This document shows positions 8,917-18,346 of a stretch of 64,000 bases of DNA, in pieces; position 1 is the first letter of the stretch; the number at the start of each line of letters is the position of its first letter. Position numbers and translations under genes: made by a program. This DNA is from Desulfuromonadales bacterium (GTDB lineage: Bacteria; Desulfobacterota; JAENJC01). The stretch lies in NCBI GenBank assembly GCA_919902985.1, contig CAKKSC010000004.1:1-64000 (forward strand). The letters run 5' to 3'. The notes under the pieces are model-generated. The model did no database searches. It was given only the letters and a program-made list of their open reading frames with translations, and had not been told where the DNA came from.

Positions 8917-10323
8917 ATGGATGAAGCCCTTTTTTATGACTGGAATGCGTGGAAGACTGGTAAATTCAGGCTTCCTGTCGGGATTGTAGAACGGGACATA
9001 CATGCTAAGGCTCTCAGGCACCTGAAGGAAAAGGAGATTCTTGTCCTACTTGGCTTGAGACAGACCGGCAAGAGCACATTGGCCTTCCAACTGATAGACC
9101 ATCTTCTCAAAGAGAAGGTCTCGTCCGACCGCATCTTCTATTTTTCCTTCGACGACCTTTCCCTCCGTCAGCAGTTATCAGCCTCCCATGCCTCTTTTAT
9201 GAAGACAGTGGAGAGATACCTCGGTGAAGAGGTGGGAGCCATTAACGAACCGCTCTATCTCTTTATTGACGAGGTCCAGAAGCTTCCTGGATTTGTAGAG
9301 TACGTCAAGTCCCTTTACGACCTGAAATATCCTATAAAATGGGTACTTATCGGTTCGGCCTCGCTGGAGCTAAGGGCCCAGGTGAAGGAAAGCCTGGCAG
9401 GAAGGGTATTAAACCTTGCAGTCTCCCCCTTTTCGGAACGCGAGATATTTGACGCCTTGGGGTTCGCGCCGCCGGACAAGAAAGAGATATGGAAGCTGTT
9501 TTTGACAGGAAACGTCCCGGACAGGAAAAAGCTCATGAAGCTTGAGGCAGGCCTCCTTCCCTACAAGGCAAGGATGCAAAGGGTGTTTGAGGATTGTCTC
9601 GTATTCGGGAGTCTGCCGGCAGTTGTCCTGGCTCCTGACGCAACAAAGAAGGCAGAGTTGTTGAAAAGCTACAAAGAGACCTATCTGGACCAAGACATAC
9701 GCAACCTGGTAAAGGAAGATAAGCTATGGGTATATCAGAGGGTGATGGAGCTTCTGGCAGGCAGGGTCGGAGACCTACTCAACTACTCCAATATCGCCTC
9801 AGAACTTGAGGTTACGGTTGATACAATAAAGAGGTACTGCATACTCCTGGAAAAAACCTTTATCCTTAAAAACCTTACGACATATTCAAGGAACGTGAGG
9901 AACGAGATACTGAAGACCCCAAAGATCTACTTTACAGACCTCGGCATAAGGAACAGCCTGTTGAGCCTGAACAGTCTCTCCCAGATCGAAAGGCTTGGAC
10001 AGATGGGGATGGCCCTCGAGAACATGATGCTTGAACGTATGGATACGGCAATAAGGCAGTTGGAAGTGGGAGAGACAAGGCTCCATTACTGGCGAACAAA
10101 GACAAAGGAGGAGGTGGACATCGTAGTAGAGACGCCTGAACATCTTTTGCCTGTTGAGGTCAAGAGCGACAGACGTGTCCAGGGAAAGCACCTGAAAGGG
10201 CTTCGCTCCTTCCTTGAAAAAGAGAAGGAACAGGTCGGTATCCTTGTTGGCAGGTTTGATACGGCCGATATCTTGGAAGATGCGAAAAACCGGATATACC
10301 TGATGCCATACTGGATGCTGTAG
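8917..10323 (+). CDS. AAA ATPase with DUF4143 domain
   Basis: LLGLRQTGKSTLAFQL, LFIDEVQKLPGF, LIGSASLELR, HYWRTKTKEEVDIVVE. Confidence 0.9.
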   Translation: MDEALFYDWNAWKTGKFRLPVGIVERDIHAKALRHLKEKEILVLLGLRQTGKSTLAFQLIDHLLKEKVSSDRIFYFSFDDLSLRQQLSASHASFMKTVERYLGEEVGAINEPLYLFIDEVQKLPGFVEYVKSLYDLKYPIKWVLIGSASLELRAQVKESLAGRVLNLAVSPFSEREIFDALGFAPPDKKEIWKLFLTGNVPDRKKLMKLEAGLLPYKARMQRVFEDCLVFGSLPAVVLAPDATKKAELLKSYKETYLDQDIRNLVKEDKLWVYQRVMELLAGRVGDLLNYSNIASELEVTVDTIKRYCILLEKTFILKNLTTYSRNVRNEILKTPKIYFTDLGIRNSLLSLNSLSQIERLGQMGMALENMMLERMDTAIRQLEVGETRLHYWRTKTKEEVDIVVETPEHLLPVEVKSDRRVQGKHLKGLRSFLEKEKEQVGILVGRFDTADILEDAKNRIYLMPYWML

Positions 10324-10344
10324 ATACTATTATCGGAGCAAAAA

Positions 10345-12126
10345 ATGCCGACGGCGCAAACGACGCAAAAAAAGATAAACCCTGCCTATATTGCAGCACT
10401 GCTGTTTTTAGGGGTTGTGGCACTATATTACCCTTCCCTCCTTGAAATATTTTTCAAGCCCAGCGTATTCAACATTGACGACAGCAACCTGATGGATTTC
10501 ATCCTTAACTATGAATTGAAAATGAATGAGATATTCAGTGCAAGAGGTTCAGGAAAGTATTTCAGGCCTGTATTGGAGCTCAGCAACTTGATTGACCAGC
10601 GGATTTGGGGAGCAGACCCCTTTGGGTTCCGCATGACTAATCTGTTGCTTCATTCCGCGAACGTAATCCTTGTCTATCTTACTATACGGTTGATATTAAA
10701 ATCATATAACCGCTCCGAGGGGATTTCCATTCTATCTGCCGTTATCTTCGCAGTTCACCCAATGGCAGTTGAATCTGTGGCATGGATCTCCGGGAGGACA
10801 GACCCACTTGCCACCATGTGGGGGTTGTTGGCATTATTCCTCTATTTTTCAGGTAGAGTAAATAGCAGGTGGTATCTCTTACCTTTATCCCTTTTCTGTA
10901 TCTTCGCCTCAGCCATGTCAAAGGAGGTGGGATTTGCGGTACCAATCATTATCGCTTCATGGGAGGTTGCTTACTCCCGCCTCTTCCGGCAAGACAGGAA
11001 CAGGAAACAGATACTTATGCTTATCATCTCAATGGCAGTTATCCCTGCATATTTCTTATTCAGGAGCAGCTTTTTTAATGCCGGAGATATGGGAACCAGA
11101 CTTATAAAGAGCGGTATCTTGTCAGACATCCCTTTATCTATTTCGTCAATCCTGGCATCCTTCGGCTTTTACATGAAAAAGTTCATTTACCCATTTCCAT
11201 TAGAGTTTGTAATAGAAACCATAAATATCCCTATCTATGCCCTTCTTGGCTTTATTGTCATCCTATTTCTTTGCATCTCCTTTTTTTCAGATAGTTTGAA
11301 GAGATACGGCTTTTTCCTTTTGTGGGCCGTTGTTGGAACGGCCCCGGCTGCCATGATATCGTTTACCGATGTAGCCTGGACTAAATGGGCGGAACGGTAT
11401 CTTTATTTTTCCCTTGTTCCCCTGAGCGTAATGACCTCAATGGCATATTTTGAGCTTACCGATAAACTGGGTTATGAAAAAAAACGGACCGCTTCGATTG
11501 TTGGGATCTGCGTACTTTTGTCCCTTGCCCTTGCGACCTACCACAGGAGCAGATTATGGAACGATAATCTCAGCTTCTGGAGTGACGCTTACAGCAAGAA
11601 CCCCAACTCAATAAATGTAGCGGTCTCGTATGCCAATTTACTGGTCCAAAAAAAGAAGATCGATGAGGCCGGCAAGGTACTTGAACATGCAATGGGCCTG
11701 AAAGGCCCGAAACACCAGGTTTTATATAGTCTGGGTCATATCAGCCGGAACAGGGAAGATTTTGAAAAGGCAGAAGGGTATTATAAAAAGACACTGGTCG
11801 AAGCAAGGGCTGACAGTCGGTTTGTGTTGGAGGGGGCGAGATTCAAAAGCAGGATATTATTGTCTATAGGTGAGCTTAAGATCGCGGCATCAGGTAGAAT
11901 TGATGATGACGAACAGAGAAAGAATTTATATCTCGAGGGTATCAACTATTTTGAACAGGCATATAAAGAAAACCCGGACGCTTTTCTGCTATACAGGATA
12001 GCAAAGGAGTATATGAGCATAGGAGAGAAGGAAAAGGCTATAGCTTATTTCAAACAGTACAGGGACGTTTCAGGTGATAGTATATACAGGCAAGCGGCAG
12101 AGAAGTTGATACGGAAACTGGAGTGA
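10345..12126 (+). CDS. multi-TM glycosyltransferase-like protein with C-terminal TPRs (PMT/TMTC-like)
   Basis: Multiple TM helices, HPMAVESVAWISGRTDPLA motif typical of the family, TPR tail. Confidence 0.8.
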   Translation: MPTAQTTQKKINPAYIAALLFLGVVALYYPSLLEIFFKPSVFNIDDSNLMDFILNYELKMNEIFSARGSGKYFRPVLELSNLIDQRIWGADPFGFRMTNLLLHSANVILVYLTIRLILKSYNRSEGISILSAVIFAVHPMAVESVAWISGRTDPLATMWGLLALFLYFSGRVNSRWYLLPLSLFCIFASAMSKEVGFAVPIIIASWEVAYSRLFRQDRNRKQILMLIISMAVIPAYFLFRSSFFNAGDMGTRLIKSGILSDIPLSISSILASFGFYMKKFIYPFPLEFVIETINIPIYALLGFIVILFLCISFFSDSLKRYGFFLLWAVVGTAPAAMISFTDVAWTKWAERYLYFSLVPLSVMTSMAYFELTDKLGYEKKRTASIVGICVLLSLALATYHRSRLWNDNLSFWSDAYSKNPNSINVAVSYANLLVQKKKIDEAGKVLEHAMGLKGPKHQVLYSLGHISRNREDFEKAEGYYKKTLVEARADSRFVLEGARFKSRILLSIGELKIAASGRIDDDEQRKNLYLEGINYFEQAYKENPDAFLLYRIAKEYMSIGEKEKAIAYFKQYRDVSGDSIYRQAAEKLIRKLE

Positions 12127-12205
12127 ATCATCTTGCGTACTACAGGGTATTTGAGTATTATGTAATTCATATTCCTTGGACCGTCAAAAGAGGTGGATCT
12201 GATAA

Positions 12206-12952
12206 ATGGCGCTGATTGAAATAGATTCCTTAACCAAGACATTTAAAAAAGATTTCAGCAGGAAAGAGGTTTATGCCTTAAAGTCCCTTACCCTCAAGGT
12301 TGACGAGGGAGAGGTCTTTGGCTTTCTCGGACCCAATGGCGCAGGGAAGAGCACTACTATAAAACTCCTCCTTAATCTCATACGTCAGACTTCCGGTACG
12401 ATTTCAATAAACGGGAAAGATGTCTCGGATAAGGAGGTACGCCGGTTGATAGGGTATCTCCCTGAGAACCCTTATTTTTACGACCACCTTTCGGCCAAAG
12501 AACTTCTCTGGTTCGGCGGGAAGAGTTGCGATATGGATGCTCAAGCTATCAGGGAACGGACTGAAGCCTTGTTGGGTGAGTTGGAGTTAATGGCGGCCAT
12601 GAACAGGCCCCTCAGGTCTTATTCAAAAGGCATGGTTCAGAGGGCAGGGCTTGCCCTTGCCCTGATCCATGACCCGAAGATTCTGATCCTTGATGAGCCT
12701 ATGAGCGGACTCGACCCCATGGGACGCAGGAAGGTGTTTGAACTGATCCTGAGACTTAAAAGCCAGGGGAAGACGATATTTTTCAGTTCCCATATCCTGC
12801 ATGACATAGAAAGACTGTGCGACAAGGCCGCAATACTCATAAACGGAAGCTTGAAGCGGTTAATAAACGTAAAGACCGAACTCCCGGCAGGGAAGACCCT
12901 CGAAGATGTCTTTTTTGAAGAGGTAGCAACGGCAGGAGGTTTGAGAGAGTGA
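12206..12952 (+). CDS. ABC transporter ATPase
   Basis: GFLGPNGAGKSTTIK, YSKGMVQRAGLALAL, ILILDEPMSGLDP. Confidence 0.95.
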   Translation: MALIEIDSLTKTFKKDFSRKEVYALKSLTLKVDEGEVFGFLGPNGAGKSTTIKLLLNLIRQTSGTISINGKDVSDKEVRRLIGYLPENPYFYDHLSAKELLWFGGKSCDMDAQAIRERTEALLGELELMAAMNRPLRSYSKGMVQRAGLALALIHDPKILILDEPMSGLDPMGRRKVFELILRLKSQGKTIFFSSHILHDIERLCDKAAILINGSLKRLINVKTELPAGKTLEDVFFEEVATAGGLRE

Positions 12953-13758
12953 ACGGGATATGGGGGTTGGCGTATATAACTTTTAAGGAAGGGATAATGA
13001 ACAGGGCCATATTCGGCATATTCATCATGGTCGTGTTGATGCTGGCCGCCGTTGTGACCCTGACCAATCTTTTCATGAGGGACATAGTGAAGGTGGCGGC
13101 AGACCTGAGCCTTGCTACCATCTCTTTTTCGGGCCTGCTGATGACCCTCTTTATCGGGACGAATCTTCTGGCAAAGGATATTGATAAGAGGACCATCTAC
13201 ATGGTCATTTCGAGGCCAGTTTCGAGGGCCCAATACCTGATAGGAAAGTTCTTAGGTCTCTTTCTACTGGTAACGGCAGCCGTTCTCTTCCTTGGTTTTG
13301 TATCTTCCTTGCCGGTTTATTTTGCAGGCCTCGGTTATCAGAATCCCCAATCTATCTTCAAGTGGCATGTCTACTTTACTGCCATCCTCTTTATCGCAAT
13401 GAAGCTCACCCTGATTGCCTCGGTTATTATATTCTTTTCCTCCATTACATCCACATCATTCATAACCCTGGTTTTGACAATAGCAGCGTACCTGATCGGT
13501 TCAACCAATGAAGTTGTAAAGGGGATTATGGATGCGAAGATAGAGGGGGTGACCATTTCACCTATTATGGGAGGGGTAATCAAATTTGTCTATTACGTCT
13601 TCCCTAACCTGTCGGCATTTGATCTGAAGATCCAGGCTGCCCACGGCATTCCAATCCCTTTTGGATACCTCCTTTGGGTATCTGCTTACTGGCTGGTTTA
13701 CATGGCAATTATGATTGCAGCTGGCGCTCTGATAATACGACGCAGGGAGTTCCCATGA
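12949..13758 (+). CDS. ABC-2 type permease
   Basis: Hydrophobic TM segments; ABC-2 motif KDIDKRTIYMVISRPVSRAQYLIGK; overlaps ATPase gene. Confidence 0.85.
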   Translation: MNGIWGLAYITFKEGIMNRAIFGIFIMVVLMLAAVVTLTNLFMRDIVKVAADLSLATISFSGLLMTLFIGTNLLAKDIDKRTIYMVISRPVSRAQYLIGKFLGLFLLVTAAVLFLGFVSSLPVYFAGLGYQNPQSIFKWHVYFTAILFIAMKLTLIASVIIFFSSITSTSFITLVLTIAAYLIGSTNEVVKGIMDAKIEGVTISPIMGGVIKFVYYVFPNLSAFDLKIQAAHGIPIPFGYLLWVSAYWLVYMAIMIAAGALIIRRREFP

Positions 13759-14612
13759 GAGCCGGCAGGGGAACGCTGATTATCTTAATCTTCCTTATCG
13801 CCAGCTATGCCCTTATCTTCCCATCCTTTGAAAAGGCCAGGAAAGATATAAGACTGGGGGAGGTCAAGGGATTTAATCTTCCGCCTCTTGTTGTCAAGTT
13901 TATGGCCTTTGAATTCAAGTCTATAGCGGCTGACCTGCACTATGTGCGAGCCTCCCAGTTTTATGGTGGGCGCGTGGACCGGCTGGCTGAGGCAACAAGA
14001 GACGATTGGGCCTGGTTGTATACTAATCTATGGCTTGCAACCGAACTCGATCCGTACTTCCAGGACCCCTATTATCTGGGGAACGCATTCCTTACATGGG
14101 ACGCAGGTCTTTATGTCCAGGCAAACAAGCTGCTGCAAAAAGGAATGGATGCAAGGACGTGGGACTGGACGCTTCCTTTTTACATAGGTTTTAACAAGTT
14201 CTACTTCCTTAACGAAAACAAAGAGGCTGCCGATTATCTCCTCAAGGCGTATGAGAGGCCCGGTGCAATACCCTACCTCCCAAATCTCGCAGCAAGGCTT
14301 TACCAGCGTGAAGGAAGGACGGAGGCAGCGCTTGCCTTTCTTGTAAATTTCTGGGAAAACGAACGGGATCAGAAACAGAAGAAGGCTTATGAAATAAGGA
14401 TAGACGCCTTTAGAAAGATCCTTTCCCTTGAAAAGGCAGCGGCCCTATACAAGGAAAGGAATGGAAAACAGCCTGAAAAACTGGAAGAGCTTGTAAAGGC
14501 AGGGCTAATAAAAGAGATTCCTCAAGACCCTTATGGCGGGACCTTTTACATAAGAGGCGACGGTGTTATTGAGACTACAAGTAAGCTTGCCAATGTTGCC
14601 CCGAAAAAATAA
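13755..14612 (+). CDS. membrane-anchored TPR-like protein of unknown function
   Basis: N-terminal TM; DDWAWLYTNLWLATELDPYFQDPYYLG; ATG at 13755 overlaps upstream stop. Confidence 0.75.
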   Translation: MRAGRGTLIILIFLIASYALIFPSFEKARKDIRLGEVKGFNLPPLVVKFMAFEFKSIAADLHYVRASQFYGGRVDRLAEATRDDWAWLYTNLWLATELDPYFQDPYYLGNAFLTWDAGLYVQANKLLQKGMDARTWDWTLPFYIGFNKFYFLNENKEAADYLLKAYERPGAIPYLPNLAARLYQREGRTEAALAFLVNFWENERDQKQKKAYEIRIDAFRKILSLEKAAALYKERNGKQPEKLEELVKAGLIKEIPQDPYGGTFYIRGDGVIETTSKLANVAPKK

Positions 14613-14613
14613 G

Positions 14614-15456
14614 ATGTATAAAACATACATAAAACTTCTTCGTCCTTCCCAGTGGATTAAAAACCTGCTTCTCCTCTTTCCACCATTTTTTGCCGGCAGG
14701 ATGTTGACTATTTCGTTCTCAGAAAAGATAGTTCCGGCTATGCTCGCTTTTTGTCTTGCAGCAAGTTGCAGCTATATAATAAACGATATTAAGGATCTCG
14801 AAGCCGATAGAAATCATGCTGCAAAGAAGAACCGCGCTATAGCAAATGGCGATATAGCTGTCTTAACAGCGATATGCATTGCTGTTGCACTTTTCGTGTC
14901 CGCTATTATCATCTCCGCACGGGTTTCATCGCAGTTCTGGCTTTATATAACTGCATATTTGTTAATTTCCATTTCATATACAGTTTTCTTTAAAGACTTG
15001 GTTATTTTAGACATATTTATAATTTCCTCAGGCTTTCTCGTCAGGGTCCTGGCCGGTGGAGAGGCGTTCGGCGTCCCGGTATCCAACTGGCTTTTTATGA
15101 CAGTCTTCATGGTATCCCTTTTTCTTGCATCCGGGAAAAGGATGGGAGAGTTGGTTTTTCTTGGCGATGAGGCCCACAACCATAGAAAGAGCCTTTCCTC
15201 ATATTCAACGAATTATCTTGAAGGAATCTTGTGGTTTTCGGCCTCATCGGCCCTTGTCATGTATTCACTATATACCCTTGAACACAGAAGCAGATTGTTC
15301 TACACTGTTCCTCTCGCTGCCTTCGGCCTTCTCAGGTATATCTACATTGCCAAAGAGGGAAAGGGTGACCCAACGGAAGTGTTGTTAGGGGACAGGCAGG
15401 TGATGATTGTGGGAATTGTGTGGTTTTTAGTCATATGTATCGTTACATACACATAG
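14614..15456 (+). CDS. UbiA-family prenyltransferase (decaprenyl-phosphate phosphoribosyltransferase-like)
   Basis: LLRPSQWIKNLLLLFPPFFAG, NDIKDLEADRNHAAKKNRAIANG. Confidence 0.85.
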   Translation: MYKTYIKLLRPSQWIKNLLLLFPPFFAGRMLTISFSEKIVPAMLAFCLAASCSYIINDIKDLEADRNHAAKKNRAIANGDIAVLTAICIAVALFVSAIIISARVSSQFWLYITAYLLISISYTVFFKDLVILDIFIISSGFLVRVLAGGEAFGVPVSNWLFMTVFMVSLFLASGKRMGELVFLGDEAHNHRKSLSSYSTNYLEGILWFSASSALVMYSLYTLEHRSRLFYTVPLAAFGLLRYIYIAKEGKGDPTEVLLGDRQVMIVGIVWFLVICIVTYT

Positions 15457-15549
15457 GTTAACATATTGAATTTAATAACTGAAATATCTTGACATAGAAT
15501 TGCCGGCAATGTACGCTTGATGTGTACCTTTTATTAAAAAGGAGAAGTT

Positions 15550-15780
15550 ATGCGCGAAGTAAATGTAACTGAACTACGAAGTCATCTGCCCGCCTACCTG
15601 GGACAGGTCCAGACAGGTGAAGAGCTGGTGGTTACATCACACGGGAAAGCAATTGCCCGCATCGTGCCGAGTCGGGACATTAGTGATGCTGCCAGAAAAC
15701 AACTAAAGGCCCTGCGCAATAAAAGTTATGTGGGCGACGTCATCTCTCCGGTTGGCGAGTTATGGGAAGCAGAAAAATGA
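15550..15780 (+). CDS. Phd/YefM-family antitoxin
   Basis: REVNVTELRSHLPAYLGQVQTGEELVVTSHGKAIARIVP. Confidence 0.92.
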   Translation: MREVNVTELRSHLPAYLGQVQTGEELVVTSHGKAIARIVPSRDISDAARKQLKALRNKSYVGDVISPVGELWEAEK

Positions 15781-16172
15781 TCATTCTCGACACCTGTGCA
15801 CTGATATTCGATGCCTTAGCCCCTGAAAAGCTCAGCAGCAAGGCGTTAAGGGCAGTTGAAAATGGGGAGAAACAGGACATACTCGCCTGCAGCGATATCT
15901 CTCTGTGGGAAATCTCAATGCTGATAAAAAAGAAACGTCTTGATCCTGGAACAGATACAATTTCTTTTCTCAATCTGGTCCTGTCGGCAAGAAAAATCAA
16001 GGTATTGCCTATCACTCCTGAGATTGCCTATATTTCGTCGTCTCACAAGGCATTTGTCCATCATGATCCCGCCGACCGCCTGATTGCTGCCACCACTCTT
16101 CACTACAAAGGCGCTCTCATTACCTGTGATGGTCTATTGGGCAATATCAAGGAGCTCCATACGATATGGTGA
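15777..16172 (+). CDS. PIN-domain toxin (VapC)
   Basis: MIILDTCALIFDALAP ... SLWEISMLIKK ... HHDPADRLIAATTL; ATGA overlap with antitoxin. Confidence 0.92.
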   Translation: MIILDTCALIFDALAPEKLSSKALRAVENGEKQDILACSDISLWEISMLIKKKRLDPGTDTISFLNLVLSARKIKVLPITPEIAYISSSHKAFVHHDPADRLIAATTLHYKGALITCDGLLGNIKELHTIW

Positions 16173-16229
16173 TATGATCTCAAACAATCTGCGTATGGCA
16201 AGGATTGTCATAACTACCACTACTATATT

Positions 16230-17087
16230 ATGGATAATCAAAAAATCATATATACACCAGAAGGTCAAAAAGCAGAAAGCGATAGCGGGCTTTTCCTGAT
16301 AAGCCGTCAGATGTTGCGCGAATTGGCTTCTGCAAGATGGCTTGTCTGGATGTTATTCCTCAGGGATTTCAGTGCAAGGTATCGTCAGTCAGCTTTGGGG
16401 ATAGTCTGGGCAATCCTGACCCCGTTGATAACGGTTGGCTTGTTTGTAGGAATGAGTCATTCAGGGATACTGATGATTCAGGATGTAAATATCCCTTATC
16501 CCTTATACGCAATTATCGGTCTTACTATCTGGAATCTATTTACTGTTGGGTTGACAGCCTGCGCCTCCTCTCTTGTAAATGCCGGGTCGATGGTAGTGAA
16601 AATTAATTTCCCGAAGGTTGCACTGGTACTGGCTGCATCCTGGCAGGGGATAGTAGAGTTTTTAATAAGACTTTTACTCATTGCTGCTGTTTTCATTTAT
16701 TACGGCGTAGCCCCGAGCTCGGGAGGGCTTATTTTAGGTTTATTCTGTGTACTCCCACTCTATCTCTTTATGACCGGGATAGGTTTTTTCATGTCCCTTG
16801 CAACTGGAGTTATGCGGGATATTCCAAACATACTTAATATAGGCCTGACTGTATTAATGCTGTTGACGCCTATTCTCTATCCAATAACTGGAAATAGTTG
16901 GCTCGCAAGGGCCAATGTCTGGAACCCTTTTAACTATCTTGTTAATGTCCCCAGGGATTTAATTATAAAAGGGCAGACCGAGATGACAAATGGATTTGTC
17001 TTGGCTTCGATATTATCTGCAATAGCTTTTTATGCAGGGTGGAAGCTGTTCTATCTTGCCCAAACAAAGATTGCTGAAAGAATATAA
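16230..17087 (+). CDS. polysaccharide ABC exporter permease (Wzm-like)
   Basis: FLRDFSARYRQSALGIVWAILTPL typical of ABC-2 polysaccharide permeases; next to Wzt. Confidence 0.9.
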   Translation: MDNQKIIYTPEGQKAESDSGLFLISRQMLRELASARWLVWMLFLRDFSARYRQSALGIVWAILTPLITVGLFVGMSHSGILMIQDVNIPYPLYAIIGLTIWNLFTVGLTACASSLVNAGSMVVKINFPKVALVLAASWQGIVEFLIRLLLIAAVFIYYGVAPSSGGLILGLFCVLPLYLFMTGIGFFMSLATGVMRDIPNILNIGLTVLMLLTPILYPITGNSWLARANVWNPFNYLVNVPRDLIIKGQTEMTNGFVLASILSAIAFYAGWKLFYLAQTKIAERI

Positions 17088-18346
17088 TGAGCGATACTGT
17101 TATCAAAGTTGATGGTGTTTCTAAGAAATACTGCCGTTCCCTGAAACACACGATGCTGTATGGGGTCGCAGACCTCTCTAAAAGCTTTCTTGGACTTGAC
17201 CAGCAGACCGAAAGGCTTAGGGATGGTGAGTTCTGGGCGGTAAACGATGTAAGCTTTGAAGTAAAACAAGGAGAGTCCCTGGGGTTGATCGGCCTCAACG
17301 GCTCAGGGAAGTCAACGCTGCTTAAAATGCTTAACGGCATTATGATGCCGGATAAGGGAATGATCGAGATCTCAGGCAGAGTAGGGGCATTAATAGAGGT
17401 TGGAGCGGGGTTCCATCCGATGCTTACCGGCAGGGAAAATATATACATCAACGGTGCAATTCTTGGGATGTCCAAGAAGGAGATAGGCAATAAGTTTGAT
17501 GAAATAGTTGATTTCGCGGGGATTGAGGACTTTATTGATTCTCCTGTAAAGCACTACAGCTCCGGGATGTATGTTCGTCTCGGGTTTGCTATCGCGGCCC
17601 ATGCCGAACTTGATATACTATTGGTGGATGAGGTGTTGGCGGTTGGGGATGCTGACTTTCAGCTTAAATGTTTAACTAAAATAGAAGGCTTTAGGAGAAG
17701 AGGAAAAAACGTTGTGATAGTTTCGCACGATGTTCTTGTTATCAATAAGTTATGCAGTAAGGTTGTCTTGTTGGATCATGGGACTGTTGTTTGCGATAGC
17801 AATACGAGTGAGACCGTAGGTAAGTATTTTGATATCTCGGCTGAAAAAGCTGCAAGTAAAACATACAAAGATATAGGCGATGTCCCTGATATCTATAATC
17901 AAATATCCAAAAAAATATATTTTACAAGCGTCAAGCTATGCGACGATTCAGGGAAAGAAACAGAAATTTTCAATGTTGGACAGACAATCTTTGTAAAGGC
18001 TTCGTTAACGAAAGATGTAAAGATTGAGAATGCTGTATTCGGAGGAATAATTTACAGCGAGGATGGTATTTACTTAGGTGGGTTTAATTCCCTTTCAATG
18101 AATGGCTCCCTGAGCAGTTGTGAAAAGTCATGCAATATCGAATACAAAATCAGCAGTAACCTTTTAAAGGGCGTCTATTTTCTCACGTTGGCGATACACG
18201 ATGAGACAGGAAAAATTGTTTATGACTACCACGATAGGAGATACAGATTTATTGTAAAGGCTGACGTTAATTCTCTGCCATATAGCGGGTATTTCAAAAT
18301 ACCTTGTACCTGTCAGTATGAATCTGTTCAGAGGCTTGCAAAATAA
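17087..18346 (+). CDS. polysaccharide ABC exporter ATPase with C-terminal sugar-binding domain (Wzt-like)
   Basis: GLIGLNGSGKSTLLKMLNGIMMPDKG, YSSGMYVRLGFAIA; ~150-aa beta-rich C-terminal extension. Confidence 0.93.
   Translation: MSDTVIKVDGVSKKYCRSLKHTMLYGVADLSKSFLGLDQQTERLRDGEFWAVNDVSFEVKQGESLGLIGLNGSGKSTLLKMLNGIMMPDKGMIEISGRVGALIEVGAGFHPMLTGRENIYINGAILGMSKKEIGNKFDEIVDFAGIEDFIDSPVKHYSSGMYVRLGFAIAAHAELDILLVDEVLAVGDADFQLKCLTKIEGFRRRGKNVVIVSHDVLVINKLCSKVVLLDHGTVVCDSNTSETVGKYFDISAEKAASKTYKDIGDVPDIYNQISKKIYFTSVKLCDDSGKETEIFNVGQTIFVKASLTKDVKIENAVFGGIIYSEDGIYLGGFNSLSMNGSLSSCEKSCNIEYKISSNLLKGVYFLTLAIHDETGKIVYDYHDRRYRFIVKADVNSLPYSGYFKIPCTCQYESVQRLAK

Noticed and set aside
12637-13233. 198-aa minus-strand ORF opposite the ABC transporter genes
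   Set aside because: Antisense to clear ATPase/permease coding sequence; composition low-complexity and Cys/His/Arg-rich, no domain.
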